Shown piece by piece: positions 28,193 through 38,107 of a stretch of DNA of 64,000 bases. Each line of letters opens with the position of its first letter. Positions within the stretch are counted from its first letter, which is position 1. Made by a program: the position numbers and the translations under genes. The notes beneath the pieces are model-generated. The model made no database searches. It was not told the DNA's origin and saw only the letters and a list, made by a program, of their open reading frames with translations. Origin of the DNA: Ilyomonas limi (lineage in GTDB: Bacteria > Bacteroidota > Bacteroidia > Chitinophagales > Chitinophagaceae); contig NZ_SZQL01000018.1 in NCBI RefSeq assembly GCF_005233845.1, forward strand, positions 1 through 64,000, given 5' to 3'.

Positions 28193-28855
28193 TTATTGCT
28201 TTCCTGCTTTAATCCTGTTTTGCCATTCAGTAGTTGCTTTGTTCAAATCATAGCCCTGCGCTGACAGATAATTATTGATTCTGCCTTTATACTTACCAAA
28301 CCAGGCATGTTTTTTCTCTGATGATTCTGCGTCCATTGCATGCTCTCTTGCTTCCACCAGCCATGTATAAATTTGTTGTTTTTGCTGGTTGTTTAAAGTT
28401 GGCAGCATTTGCTGATAAGCGTTATACGTAACATGCAAAACATCGTAGGTCATTCCATCTTTTACTTTGTTTATCCCCGCTGTATCAAGATTTTTGGCCA
28501 GTTCTGCAATAAAAATATGATGCAAGGAATCAACCGAAGCATTGGCAGCATCTGTTACGGTTTGCTTACGTTCGGCTGCATTCACCTTATCTTTTTTTAC
28601 AATAGCTAAAGCGCTGTCGCGTTTCTTGTAAATTTCGTTTAAGTTATAGTATTGCCAGGCAATTTTATTTTGAACATCCTCCTTATTGATACCCGAAGGC
28701 AGGTTCATTTTATCTACAATCTTCGCAGCTCTTTGTTGCACCACGTTCATGTAGGCAGTATCCTTTACCTGTACTATATCACTACGCTGAGCTTGCGTTC
28801 TACACATAGCAAATACTAATAGTACGATTGTAAGACCGGAATATTTCATTTTCAT
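28193..28855 (-). CDS. DUF3826 secreted protein, copy 2
   Basis: A 220-residue exported protein with a signal peptide (1-22, RTQAQ) and the helix-rich DUF3826 pattern: a VVQQRAAKIVDKMNL start, a YYNLNEIYKKRDSAL segment near residue 68, KVKDGMTYDVLHVTYNAYQQML, LNNQQKQQIYTWLVEAREHAMD and a C-terminal WFGKYKGRINNYLSAQGYDL. It is clearly diverged from the first copy at 9955-10632, so this is not a recent duplication. It sits 15 bp after the multidomain GH2 gene and 154 bp before susC. Two family members in one pectin locus suggest a real role in the pathway, but the molecular function is unknown. Confidence 0.75.
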   Translation of the reverse strand: MKMKYSGLTIVLLVFAMCRTQAQRSDIVQVKDTAYMNVVQQRAAKIVDKMNLPSGINKEDVQNKIAWQYYNLNEIYKKRDSALAIVKKDKVNAAERKQTVTDAANASVDSLHHIFIAELAKNLDTAGINKVKDGMTYDVLHVTYNAYQQMLPTLNNQQKQQIYTWLVEAREHAMDAESSEKKHAWFGKYKGRINNYLSAQGYDLNKATTEWQNRIKAGKQ

Positions 28856-28870
28856 AATGGTGAATTTTAT

Positions 28871-31800
28871 TTATTGTATTTCAATAGATGCCAGGCTCAA
28901 ACCTTTGGCATTGTCAGTAATAAAAGTGATGGAATATTTTCCTGCGTTGATATAAGAGCCGGTGTTGGTTTCATAAGTACCCCATTTCTCTTTTTGATAC
29001 AATGGTAAATGGAGTGTTTCTTCTTTTATAACGATGCCTTCGGCAGATTGGATGATCATTCTTATGGCTGCGTTTTCATCATCATTTGTCCTGTATCGCA
29101 ATTTGATAGCGTACATACCCGCAACGCCTACCGGAATATGGAACTGAACAGTATCGGTACTGTTGTCTTTAAATGTGATGGCTTCCTTTTTATACAGAGA
29201 TACACTTGTGATACGATTCCCTTTTACCAAAGCATCTGTTACAGGATAAGTAACAGAACTCCTTAGGTCATAGGACGAAGGCAATTCATCTGCCTGTGTA
29301 GCTGCTACGATAAATGGCTGATGTGAGGATATATGTATCTTATCATTCTTTTCAAATCTTTTTCTATAAACATGCCAGTGCCGGGCAGGGGAATCAGCAA
29401 TACTTATAAAGGTAATAGCCGGACCAAAGCTGCTGTCTAATTCTTTACCTGCATCCCTTTGAAAAGCAACATACACATCTGCTTTCTGTGCAACAGTAAA
29501 GCTGCATGCATGCACATTGTTACCTGTATCAAACGCTGTTTTTATCCATTCGCCACCATACAGCGCAGCAGGTAACAGGCTGAATGCAGAAGCTGTGTTT
29601 GTAAATGCTGTATCGCCGGTGTTCTTCCAGTATTGAACAGTTGCCGGTACTGTTTGATTATTAGTAAAATATTGGAGTTGCTGTATAATTCCGTTGGAAG
29701 CATTAGCAGGTTGTAAGATTTTATTTTTTGAAGCAACGGCGATTGCCATGATTACTGCTTCACCGGCTTTCTCTTTTGGAAACAAGATTACTAACTCGCC
29801 ACCTGTAACACGTACATTGAACGATTTTTTTACTGCATGACTATATCCCGCTTCAGCATACAAATCCACATCGCTTGCAACAATACTATCATTGATGGCA
29901 ATATCAAATAAGCGCCAGCCTTTGCAGCACATATTAGCTAAGCCATACCAGGGTTCAGCAAAATACAATTCAACCAGATAATGACCATCTGCTACAGGAA
30001 AGGTATATTTCAATTCACTTAAACCATAGCGAAATGATTGAAACAACGGCCATGCATTGGTACCCGTAACAGGATCACTATTCGTACGCTGACTGGCAAA
30101 ATTTGCAGGAACATTTTTAAAATCATCAGCCCAGGACGTATAGCCCCATCTATTATCATCCAAATGCATATCAGCAGACCAGGTATTACCAAATGCATCT
30201 GTATAAGCCTTTCCACCGCAATTCACGCGGTATAAATAGTTGTAATCTTTTTGGGGCTGAATAACATCCTGCTCTCTTGAAGTAAGTAAAGCATTCCAAT
30301 GCGGTGCTTTTGGAAGATGATGCAGTACAATGATGTCTTTTGTTACTGCCTTACCGTTCACATAACCAACCGCATACAAAACGTTATATTGTATGCCAAC
30401 ATTATTCCATTCGAAATGTGTACCAATGCCGTTACGCTTTTGTTTACCAAGTGATAGATTATTTACATCATTAAACAACTCCGCCTCATCACAATTGGAA
30501 TAAACAATAATGTTGTTTTTTATACCGGCTTCCGTCCATCTGTCCGGCCATTGATGTGAAGCGATATACACCATTGGCTCTTTAGCAGCATCTACATAAT
30601 TAGAGCGATACATATAAAAAGCGTCCACCGGTTCGCCCCATAATGTGAATAAGCCTTTGTTATTTACGGGACCAATCCGGTCTATGTCCCGCATCCCTTC
30701 ACCACTTTGTACACGCCCGGGATTTTCGTGCGAATACAGCAACCAGTTAAAATGACCTGCCACTTCGTTCCTTACCGATTCTGCCAAACGTACTTTTGTT
30801 TCCAGCACACTGGTCATATAATTTTCAGTAAGCTTCATGCCCTTGGCTGTATCCTGTTCTGCATGCAAGCCAACGCTGCGCCATGCTCCATACTCACCAA
30901 CAAGCACTTCCTGTTTCAATTCATTACCATACTGAGCAGTGTCGCCGCCATAGGTGCCCGACCAGTTTTGCGGCACATTCCAGTCGGTGCCGCTGCCACC
31001 ATTACAGGTAGCTATTTTACGTTGAGAGGAAGCAGTTGGGTCTAATGAACGAATAATATCGGAGCATTCTTTTGCAAAATCTTCCGGTAAAGTGCTTTCA
31101 TTTTCCAATCCCCATAAAATTACCGCAGGGTTGTTACGCCGCTCTTTAATCCAGTCTTTAAGCAACTGTTTGAAGTTGTTTTTAAATGATGGATTATCAT
31201 ACCAGATATGTGCAGCAAATTGCGGCCACCACAGTAAACCATCTTCCTCAATCAATTGCTGATAATACAAATTATGCGGCTGATGTGCATCGCGAAAAGC
31301 GTTAAAACCGGCAGCTTTTACCTGCATCATTCGCGCAGCAATTTCTTCATTTGTAAAAGCATGGCTTTTACCTAAGAGATGTTCATACTCTGCAGTTCCA
31401 TTTATAAAAACCGGCTTACCATTGAGGAGTAATTGCTTATGCTGTGCATTTGGCCAACTAATAGTTCTGATGCCAAAATCATTATTTACTTCATCAACAA
31501 TTTTACCTTGCTGAAGAATAGTTGTTTTAATATGATATAAATAGGGATTATCTAAATTCCATAATGTTATATGCTGCAGATTCTTCATTTCCTGCTGCAC
31601 AACCACTACTGAACCGGAAGGGAGCGTAACAGGCTGTTGTACAGCAAAAACGGCTCTATTATTTGCATCCAGTAAAGACTGCTTTATGATAATGTGTTGG
31701 GGTTGAGGTTGATAATTCTTTATTTCTGTACTAATGTTTACTGTAGCAGATTGTGTATTGGCTGTACTGTCATTCCATATATGCACACCAAAAGGCGTAA

Positions 31801-32425
31801 CATTTATTGGATTGGTAATGATGAGTGAAACCGGCCTAAAAATACCTGTTGGCTGCGAGCCTTCCGAAAAGCCAACTTCATCGGAACAGCCGCCGCAAAC
31901 CCAAGGCAAATCCTTAATAAATGCAGGCTGCGAAGCTTTTACAACAAGTAGATTTTTCTTACCGGGATAAATAAAATCAGTGACATCTATAGTGAATGTC
32001 GTTCTGCCGTCAGCGTGTTCGCCCACCTTCTTTTCATTTAGCCAAACCGTTGCAAAAGAACCCACACCTTCAAAAAAAAGAAAGGAACGTTTATTATTCT
32101 GTGCAGAACAAATAAAAGTTTTTCGATACCATGCATCACCATGATAATCGTTATGCTTCATGCGCTGAACGCCTTCATAGGTATTTACGTTATCTGGTAC
32201 ATTTATTACATGCCATCTACCGTCGTCATAAGCCGCTTTTTCTACATTAGTAAATACAATGTTGCTGTCTTTAGCTGAAGCCCTGTGCCAGTTATCATTT
32301 AAGGAAATAATAGTGCGCACAGCAAGATGTGGTTTTGCAAAACACAACACACTCAATAGCATACATCCTGCAAATAACAGCGGATGCAAATGAACCTGGC
32401 TTTTTATTGGATAATACCGCTTCAA
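28871..32425 (-). CDS. Multidomain GH2 glycosidase with malectin-like and C-terminal carbohydrate-binding domains
   Basis: A 1,184-residue retaining GH2 enzyme. The N-terminus holds a possible lipobox (LLFAGC, Cys21), so surface anchoring is plausible. The sugar-binding jelly roll (about 40-205) and an immunoglobulin-like domain are followed by the barrel (about 325-620), with acid/base Glu443 in WGLENEST and nucleophile Glu511 in VGEYGAW. After a DUF4982-like region comes a malectin-like domain (about 735-890; YRVNCGGKAYTDAFGNTW and LVELYFAEPWYG). A final CBM6/35-like sandwich covers about 1060-1184. The binding modules suggest action on a polymer or a large oligosaccharide. The stop is 1 bp from the next upstream gene, so it is in one unit with GH95 and the GH138-like gene. 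The linkage specificity cannot be assigned. Confidence 0.86.
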   Translation of the reverse strand: MKRYYPIKSQVHLHPLLFAGCMLLSVLCFAKPHLAVRTIISLNDNWHRASAKDSNIVFTNVEKAAYDDGRWHVINVPDNVNTYEGVQRMKHNDYHGDAWYRKTFICSAQNNKRSFLFFEGVGSFATVWLNEKKVGEHADGRTTFTIDVTDFIYPGKKNLLVVKASQPAFIKDLPWVCGGCSDEVGFSEGSQPTGIFRPVSLIITNPINVTPFGVHIWNDSTANTQSATVNISTEIKNYQPQPQHIIIKQSLLDANNRAVFAVQQPVTLPSGSVVVVQQEMKNLQHITLWNLDNPYLYHIKTTILQQGKIVDEVNNDFGIRTISWPNAQHKQLLLNGKPVFINGTAEYEHLLGKSHAFTNEEIAARMMQVKAAGFNAFRDAHQPHNLYYQQLIEEDGLLWWPQFAAHIWYDNPSFKNNFKQLLKDWIKERRNNPAVILWGLENESTLPEDFAKECSDIIRSLDPTASSQRKIATCNGGSGTDWNVPQNWSGTYGGDTAQYGNELKQEVLVGEYGAWRSVGLHAEQDTAKGMKLTENYMTSVLETKVRLAESVRNEVAGHFNWLLYSHENPGRVQSGEGMRDIDRIGPVNNKGLFTLWGEPVDAFYMYRSNYVDAAKEPMVYIASHQWPDRWTEAGIKNNIIVYSNCDEAELFNDVNNLSLGKQKRNGIGTHFEWNNVGIQYNVLYAVGYVNGKAVTKDIIVLHHLPKAPHWNALLTSREQDVIQPQKDYNYLYRVNCGGKAYTDAFGNTWSADMHLDDNRWGYTSWADDFKNVPANFASQRTNSDPVTGTNAWPLFQSFRYGLSELKYTFPVADGHYLVELYFAEPWYGLANMCCKGWRLFDIAINDSIVASDVDLYAEAGYSHAVKKSFNVRVTGGELVILFPKEKAGEAVIMAIAVASKNKILQPANASNGIIQQLQYFTNNQTVPATVQYWKNTGDTAFTNTASAFSLLPAALYGGEWIKTAFDTGNNVHACSFTVAQKADVYVAFQRDAGKELDSSFGPAITFISIADSPARHWHVYRKRFEKNDKIHISSHQPFIVAATQADELPSSYDLRSSVTYPVTDALVKGNRITSVSLYKKEAITFKDNSTDTVQFHIPVGVAGMYAIKLRYRTNDDENAAIRMIIQSAEGIVIKEETLHLPLYQKEKWGTYETNTGSYINAGKYSITFITDNAKGLSLASIEIQ

Positions 32426-32426
32426 A

Positions 32427-35249
32427 TCAAAGTATATTCAGCTTGCCATCAAAGTGGTAAACGCCATTTTTTGTGGTTAAAAAATCAGTGACATATTGTT
32501 TATACCTGAGCCTGCACGGCAAACCAGAAAGTGAGGTGACGGTTACCTGCTGCAGGCTTCCGTCTTTCCATGAAAAACTCAATTTAAAATCGCTAACGGC
32601 GCAAATACCTGACACGTTTCCATGGGGAATTTTTGTTGGCAAGGCTGGTAATAATTCTATTTTATTCATATCACTTTGCACCAGCATGTTTGCAATACCT
32701 GCAGCACCACCAAAGTTGCCATCAATCTGGAAGGGTGGATGCGCGTCAAACAGATTGTTATAAGTGCCACCGCTTTCCTTGCCGTTTTGTATAGCCGGGG
32801 TCAATAAATCATTTACCAGTTGAAATGCATGTTCGCCATCCTTTAATCTTGCCCATAAATTTATTTTCCAGGCAAGGCTCCAGCCTGTTCCGCTATCACC
32901 CCGATACAACAACGATTGCTTTGCCGCCTGCATCAACGCACTGTCTTTCGGGGTAATATCAGAGCCGGGGTAAACGCCCCATAAAAACGACACATGACGA
33001 TGATGGTTTGCAGTATCATCTACATCCTGCAACCACTCCTGCAACTGCCCGAATTTGCCAATTTGATTGGGTGCTATTTTCTTATATTGTTGTGCCAATG
33101 AATAGGCAAACAAACTGTCTGTATGTAGTATCGCAGCAGCCATGATGCAGTCTTTATACAATTGCCTGATGATCTGATGATCCATTGTAGGACCAGCCAC
33201 CAAACCACCATTTTCGGGTGAGTTGGAAGGCGAACTGATCAACCAGCCGGTTGCTGAATCTTTTACCAGAAAATGTTTATAAAAATTAGCAGCTTTCTTC
33301 ATGATTGGATACGCCTCATTACGCAGGAAAGCCGTATCGGCAGTGAATAAAAAATGTTGCCATAAAGGAAGGCACAACCAGCCGGAGCCACCCACCCAAA
33401 TACCATGATTGGATGCATTTACCGGCACTGTTCCGCGCCATATATCGGTGTTGTGATGCAGCACCCATGCATTGCTTATACCGTAGTAATTTCTGGCTGT
33501 TTCTTCACCTGTTGTACTTACATCATTGATTAAACTAAATAAGGGCTGCAGGCAGGAAGAAAGATTCAAGGTTTCGGCAGACCAATAGTTCATTTCAAGA
33601 TTGATATTCGTGGTGTACTTACTGCCCCAGGGTGGTGTGAGTTCATCATTCCAAATGCCTTGCAGGTTGGCAGGCTGTGTGCCCTTTCTTGATGAGGAAA
33701 TCAGTAAGTAACGTGCATATTGCATGTATAAAGCCAGCAGCGAAACATCCTGATTATTTTTGAATTGAATCAATCGTTGATTTGTTGGAAGCAGATTGTT
33801 TGGTTTACCAAAAGAAACAGAAAAGGTATTAAACAGGCTTTGATAATCTTTTATATGTTGCGCTTTAATAGTAGCATAAGACAGCCTGTTTAAAGCTGAT
33901 AATCTTCTTAAACAACTGTCTTCAGGATTGCCGGAAATATCGTGATAATTCTTAAACGAAGTGGCTGCAACGAGATAAAATGTTACTACATCTGCATTGC
34001 CAACCACAATAGAAGAATCTGTAACGTGTGTATTGCCATTAATTGCATGAGCAGATAAAAAAGCGGTTGCTTTTAAAGCACCATGTACAGGTTGCAGGTA
34101 AATACCAAGTGTGGTATCGTTTATCTTTTTTAAAGTATAATTAGGATGCAAGGTTGAAAAAACTGCCTCGAGGTTAATAGCTTTTTTTGCATCAGCTATA
34201 CAATGCATGACCATTGCCTGTTGGGGGTAGCTGATAAAATAAGTTCGCTTGTAATGGATATTATTATTGGTAAAAGTAACAGTTTGCAATGCACTATCCA
34301 GGTTTAGTATTCTTTTATATGCCGTAGTTGGACCGTTTAATTTCCATTTAAAAAACACATCCGCAAAAGCCAGATAAGAGGCATTGTAAGCAGGTAATTC
34401 AGGCGGTGTTCTGTCTTGTATAAAATACTTCCAGTTATTATTGATGGAGATTTTTTGAGCAGGATGATGGGCTGCGCGAATGGTAAAATAACCCGGTTTA
34501 ATACTTTTATCAGCAAAGCCGCCTTTATCACCAAAATTCAATATCTGAACCGCAATCGTATTCTTTCCTTTTTGTAGCAGCGAACTGTTGAAGTGGTATT
34601 CCCGAACTGTATTAGCACCAGAGTCAACGCCCACCAGTTTACCATTGATGTACGTATAATCAATGTCTCTTACTTTACCGAGATTAATGATGAGTTCTTC
34701 ATTATTAAATTCATTTGAAACATCGAAAGTCGTTCTAAACCAGACTGCACCATCCAAGCCTGCCAAGCCTTCTTTTTCCCAGCCATCTCTTGTAGGTACT
34801 TTAGCAACAAGCCATTTTGCATCATTAAACAAGGGCAAGGCATACACCGTATCTGAACGCACTTTATTGAGCCATTGCTGCTTTTTAAATGGATATTCCA
34901 CTTCATTACTTTTCATACCCATAAAATGCTCCTGTGCCAGTTCTTCTGCCTCTGCTTGTTTATCTTCCACAAGTAATGTTCTGATAGGTTGTAAATATTG
35001 ATAAGCATCTTTTCGGTTATAATCACGTGGTCCGTCACTCCACAATGTTTCTTCATTAAATTGTATATGATCTTCCTGTACACCACCATACACCATGGCA
35101 CCTAAACTTCCGTTTCCCAATGGCAAAGCATCTGTCCATGCTGCAGCAGGTTTATCATACCACAACAACAAAGACTGTTGCGCATGACCAACACTGGTAA
35201 TAACCAATATAAAAATGATATGGTATAATAGCTTTTTCAAATCAATCAT
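32427..35249 (-). CDS. GH95 alpha-L-fucosidase/alpha-L-galactosidase with inserted jelly-roll domain
   Basis: A secreted 940-residue GH95 enzyme that inverts alpha-L-fucosyl or alpha-L-galactosyl linkages. After the signal peptide, the N-terminal domain starts typically (WTDALPLGNGSLGAMVYGG, EETLWSDGP). It is then interrupted at about 115-300 by a GH2-type jelly roll (DGAVWFRTTFDV, YTYINGKLVGVD) before the GH95 fold resumes at YKRILNLDSAL. The (alpha/alpha)6 catalytic domain keeps the expected motifs: LQGIWNDELTPPWGSKYTTN, NLEMNYW, SSPSNSPENG (general acid Glu) and FQIDGNFGG (Asp). In RG-II loci a GH95 enzyme removes terminal L-galactose, which is one option here; fucose is the other. It lies 3 bp after the GH138-like gene and 1 bp before the GH2 gene. 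Confidence 0.9.
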   Translation of the reverse strand: MIDLKKLLYHIIFILVITSVGHAQQSLLLWYDKPAAAWTDALPLGNGSLGAMVYGGVQEDHIQFNEETLWSDGPRDYNRKDAYQYLQPIRTLLVEDKQAEAEELAQEHFMGMKSNEVEYPFKKQQWLNKVRSDTVYALPLFNDAKWLVAKVPTRDGWEKEGLAGLDGAVWFRTTFDVSNEFNNEELIINLGKVRDIDYTYINGKLVGVDSGANTVREYHFNSSLLQKGKNTIAVQILNFGDKGGFADKSIKPGYFTIRAAHHPAQKISINNNWKYFIQDRTPPELPAYNASYLAFADVFFKWKLNGPTTAYKRILNLDSALQTVTFTNNNIHYKRTYFISYPQQAMVMHCIADAKKAINLEAVFSTLHPNYTLKKINDTTLGIYLQPVHGALKATAFLSAHAINGNTHVTDSSIVVGNADVVTFYLVAATSFKNYHDISGNPEDSCLRRLSALNRLSYATIKAQHIKDYQSLFNTFSVSFGKPNNLLPTNQRLIQFKNNQDVSLLALYMQYARYLLISSSRKGTQPANLQGIWNDELTPPWGSKYTTNINLEMNYWSAETLNLSSCLQPLFSLINDVSTTGEETARNYYGISNAWVLHHNTDIWRGTVPVNASNHGIWVGGSGWLCLPLWQHFLFTADTAFLRNEAYPIMKKAANFYKHFLVKDSATGWLISSPSNSPENGGLVAGPTMDHQIIRQLYKDCIMAAAILHTDSLFAYSLAQQYKKIAPNQIGKFGQLQEWLQDVDDTANHHRHVSFLWGVYPGSDITPKDSALMQAAKQSLLYRGDSGTGWSLAWKINLWARLKDGEHAFQLVNDLLTPAIQNGKESGGTYNNLFDAHPPFQIDGNFGGAAGIANMLVQSDMNKIELLPALPTKIPHGNVSGICAVSDFKLSFSWKDGSLQQVTVTSLSGLPCRLRYKQYVTDFLTTKNGVYHFDGKLNIL

Positions 35250-35252
35250 TCT

Positions 35253-38015
35253 TTAACGTTCAAACAACCAATCCACTTGTTTTACTTTGCCTCCTGGTGT
35301 AAGCCCCGCATCATAGGTTTTGATGGGCTCATCCCCCTTTATAAAGCCGAGCAGTAGTACTTTCCCTTTGGGTAAGACCAATTTATTGTTTCCCCGCTCA
35401 AATAAGTAAGTATGGATATTGACAGGCGGCATTTGTTTAATAACCAGCGCATTGCCTATAATCACTTCCCCTTGTCCACGGTCGTTGGCTGTCGCATTCG
35501 TTTCCAGTTGTGGTTCCTGCAGATAGCTGCTGTCTTTACTTACAAAATAGCCCACAAGCAATTTAACCGGCTCCTCATTTTTAAACTGCAGCAATGTTTC
35601 CTGCTGTTGCTGTGCCAATGTATCTACTACAATTCCTTTCAAATGCTGCAACTCAGGAACAACATCACTGATCGTATTTGCTGCATGTAAAAACGGTTTT
35701 GCTCCTGCTGTAAATGGATAATATTGTACGTTGCTATTGATGGTAACCTTTGCAGGCTGCAACGGTTCAAGTGCGGTATTACCTTTTCCTGCATTTGCTT
35801 TCATGGAATCAATGTGGTACTGAAATGCAGCTACTTCTTTTTTAAATTCAGGTAGTATCTCACTCCATTTTTTATACGTTGCATTTACACCACGAAACGG
35901 AATTTTCCGTTGTGCCGTTTGCATACTGTTGGCATAGCGATAGGTACTATCAGTAAGCCTCGTTAATGTGGTGTACCACTCCACGCTTTTTTGCAAAGGA
36001 AGCAGGGCGCTATCCAGATCTTTTATATCATCGGAATATTTATAACGCAATACATGCAAGGCAGCTTCTGCTTTATAAGCATAATGGTAAGCCAATGCAC
36101 GATAGCAATACATATCGTTTTTAATACGGTTAAACTCCTCTTTATCAACTACAATATAGGGTGCTGCTTTCTCCACCGCAGCTACGGCGCTGTCTCCTTC
36201 GGCTTTCACCTGATTAATAATATCCACCGGCGTTTCACCAACATGTGGCTGATGATTCCACTCTTTCTGTGCATATTCGCTCAGCGTTTCCCCTTCCGGC
36301 GATTCAGAGGTGTACAATAATGTAAATAAATTAAACCGTTCCGGATTCACGAGTTGTGCCATACGCATACCCAGCGTTAATGTTTGCCTGTTGCCATCTG
36401 TAATACCAAAACGGCGCAACAGTTTCGGAGCAATCTCACCGGCTTTTTCATAAGCCATTAAGATATCCGTTGCAGGTGCATCATCACAACCCAATCTTAA
36501 TGCTATCTGGTGGCTCCAGTATTTTACTTCGCCCTCTCGGTTGCGGTTGCAGTTCCAGGAATAGCGGGCCCATTCTTTATACCACAGCCAGTCACGGTCA
36601 ATCTGTAACAATAAAGGTTCTGTACTATCAGCAGCATACGGCCAATCCCAATAAGAAGCCTGCGGATATACATGCACGCCATTTGCTTCATAAATTTTGT
36701 GCATGCCCTGCACACATTTCTGAATAAAATCATCGGCAGCATACCGGAAAGGCTCAAGATTAGCAAGAATATGTACATTTTCAATTTGCACAGATCCTAA
36801 ACGGCTTAAGGTGCGATGCAACTCTGCCCACGAACCACGCGGCTCATACGTGGTTAAAGCCTCACCATTAAACTTTGCCATCGTGTACAAATTGCTGTAC
36901 AAGCCTTTGGCAGCCTTGATATCATCCGGTGCATCGGTATCGTGCGCGCGTAAAATAATTGGTGGTTCTGTTTTGATGTTGGCAGCCCGTAACCCATCCT
37001 TTACGCCCGGAATAATGGTTTTTGTAAACCAGTCAATATCTTCCTGACCCGCACCTTCCATGGCTTCACCTAGTGTAAACAATAAACCAACATTTGGATA
37101 TTTTGCGATAAAAGCAGCAATTGATTTTCTTGTGTAATCGGCTATCAGCGGAACAATATGGCGCTCCCTATCCTGCGTTTTGATGCCATAATGCTCGGCA
37201 AAAGGTTTTGAAACGATAATGTTGTAAAACATTTGGATAATCCAGATGCCCCGCTTATCTGCCTCTTTGGTTAGAAAGCGATAGATGTCTTCATTTTTCT
37301 TAAACGTTGCATCATCTACTTCTACGGCAAAAGGGTATTCTTTTAGTTTAACCAGTGAAGCAAAGGGATGTCCATTCCATAAATACAATGAATTGATGCG
37401 GTATTCAGCCAGAGAATCAAGGTATTTTATCCAAAGCTTTTTATTGTAAAACCAGGGAAACGTTTGTTCGGTATAAGGATATTCATATACCGTTCTTCCG
37501 GGTAGATAGTAAGGCTTCTGCAATCCCACACAAACGCCACGCATCACCATTTGCGGCTTGTCTTTTATATGGATGGAAGCAGGAACTTTCCCATTTAATT
37601 TAATACTATCTGCCAGTTCAAAACAACCATACATCACGCCCGAAGCATCACTGCCCGTAATAATAATATTATTGTTTACAGAACGAATAATAAAGCCTTC
37701 CTTACCAGGTATTGAATCAATTGGCAACTGCAATTTTGTAATCGCTGATTGAATCAAAGGCTCTGATATTAATCCGACAATTATTGCATTAGTCGTTGGT
37801 ACAGATTGATATTGATATACAAGTTTTGAATTATTATTCGTGTTGCTTAGTGATGCCTGCAGTTTAGAAATACCATAAAGGATGCGCTTACTTTGCCCTT
37901 CCTGTGCGTAAATGGTATAGTCCTGCCTTTCAACGCCAGCATTTGTACTTTCAACAAAAAAAAGAATACAGATTATAATACAAAAGCATCTGTACTTACA
38001 GAAAGAATTTTTCAA
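35253..38015 (-). CDS. GH67/GH138-like alpha-glycuronidase, probably alpha-D-galacturonidase
   Basis: A secreted 920-residue protein of the alpha-glucuronidase superfamily. The N-terminal region (about 30-155) resembles the GH67/GH20b non-catalytic domain (AIIVGLIS, GFIIRSVNNNIIITGSDASGVMYGCFEL). The TIM barrel follows (LAEYRINSLYLWNGHPF, NVGLLFTLGEAMEG, IILRAHDTDA, YTMAKFNGEALTTYEPRGSW). Candidate catalytic residues are Glu317 and Glu385, whose spacing of 68 is close to the pair reported for the RG-II-specific family GH138. A helical and beta C-terminal part completes it. If the GH138 assignment holds, it would remove alpha-galacturonic acid from RG-II chain A; otherwise it is an alpha-glucuronidase-like enzyme. 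It leads the GH95-GH2-DUF3826 block, and a copy of the 16-bp motif lies 77 bp upstream. Confidence 0.62.
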   Translation of the reverse strand: MKNSFCKYRCFCIIICILFFVESTNAGVERQDYTIYAQEGQSKRILYGISKLQASLSNTNNNSKLVYQYQSVPTTNAIIVGLISEPLIQSAITKLQLPIDSIPGKEGFIIRSVNNNIIITGSDASGVMYGCFELADSIKLNGKVPASIHIKDKPQMVMRGVCVGLQKPYYLPGRTVYEYPYTEQTFPWFYNKKLWIKYLDSLAEYRINSLYLWNGHPFASLVKLKEYPFAVEVDDATFKKNEDIYRFLTKEADKRGIWIIQMFYNIIVSKPFAEHYGIKTQDRERHIVPLIADYTRKSIAAFIAKYPNVGLLFTLGEAMEGAGQEDIDWFTKTIIPGVKDGLRAANIKTEPPIILRAHDTDAPDDIKAAKGLYSNLYTMAKFNGEALTTYEPRGSWAELHRTLSRLGSVQIENVHILANLEPFRYAADDFIQKCVQGMHKIYEANGVHVYPQASYWDWPYAADSTEPLLLQIDRDWLWYKEWARYSWNCNRNREGEVKYWSHQIALRLGCDDAPATDILMAYEKAGEIAPKLLRRFGITDGNRQTLTLGMRMAQLVNPERFNLFTLLYTSESPEGETLSEYAQKEWNHQPHVGETPVDIINQVKAEGDSAVAAVEKAAPYIVVDKEEFNRIKNDMYCYRALAYHYAYKAEAALHVLRYKYSDDIKDLDSALLPLQKSVEWYTTLTRLTDSTYRYANSMQTAQRKIPFRGVNATYKKWSEILPEFKKEVAAFQYHIDSMKANAGKGNTALEPLQPAKVTINSNVQYYPFTAGAKPFLHAANTISDVVPELQHLKGIVVDTLAQQQQETLLQFKNEEPVKLLVGYFVSKDSSYLQEPQLETNATANDRGQGEVIIGNALVIKQMPPVNIHTYLFERGNNKLVLPKGKVLLLGFIKGDEPIKTYDAGLTPGGKVKQVDWLFER

Positions 38016-38091
38016 GATATCAATCGTTATTTTAAAAAGCTAAAACTAAGCAGCCGGCATCAGCCTTAAAATAACACATACGTGCTTACAG

Positions 38092-38107
38092 ATGGATAAT
38101 CTTACTA
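38092..38107 (+). promoter_or_regulatory. 16-bp motif variant ATGGATAATCTTACTA upstream of the GH138-like gene
   Basis: This site matches the 28158 and 50777 copies at 14 of 16 positions. It lies immediately next to the AraC stop codon (38108-38110) and 77-92 bp before the GH138-like start at 38015. The placement is consistent with a promoter between the regulator gene and the enzyme block. Confidence 0.45.

Noticed and set aside
29661-29676. TAGTAAAATATTGG resembling the reverse complement of the motif
   Set aside because: Only ten bases agree and it lies inside the GH2 coding sequence.
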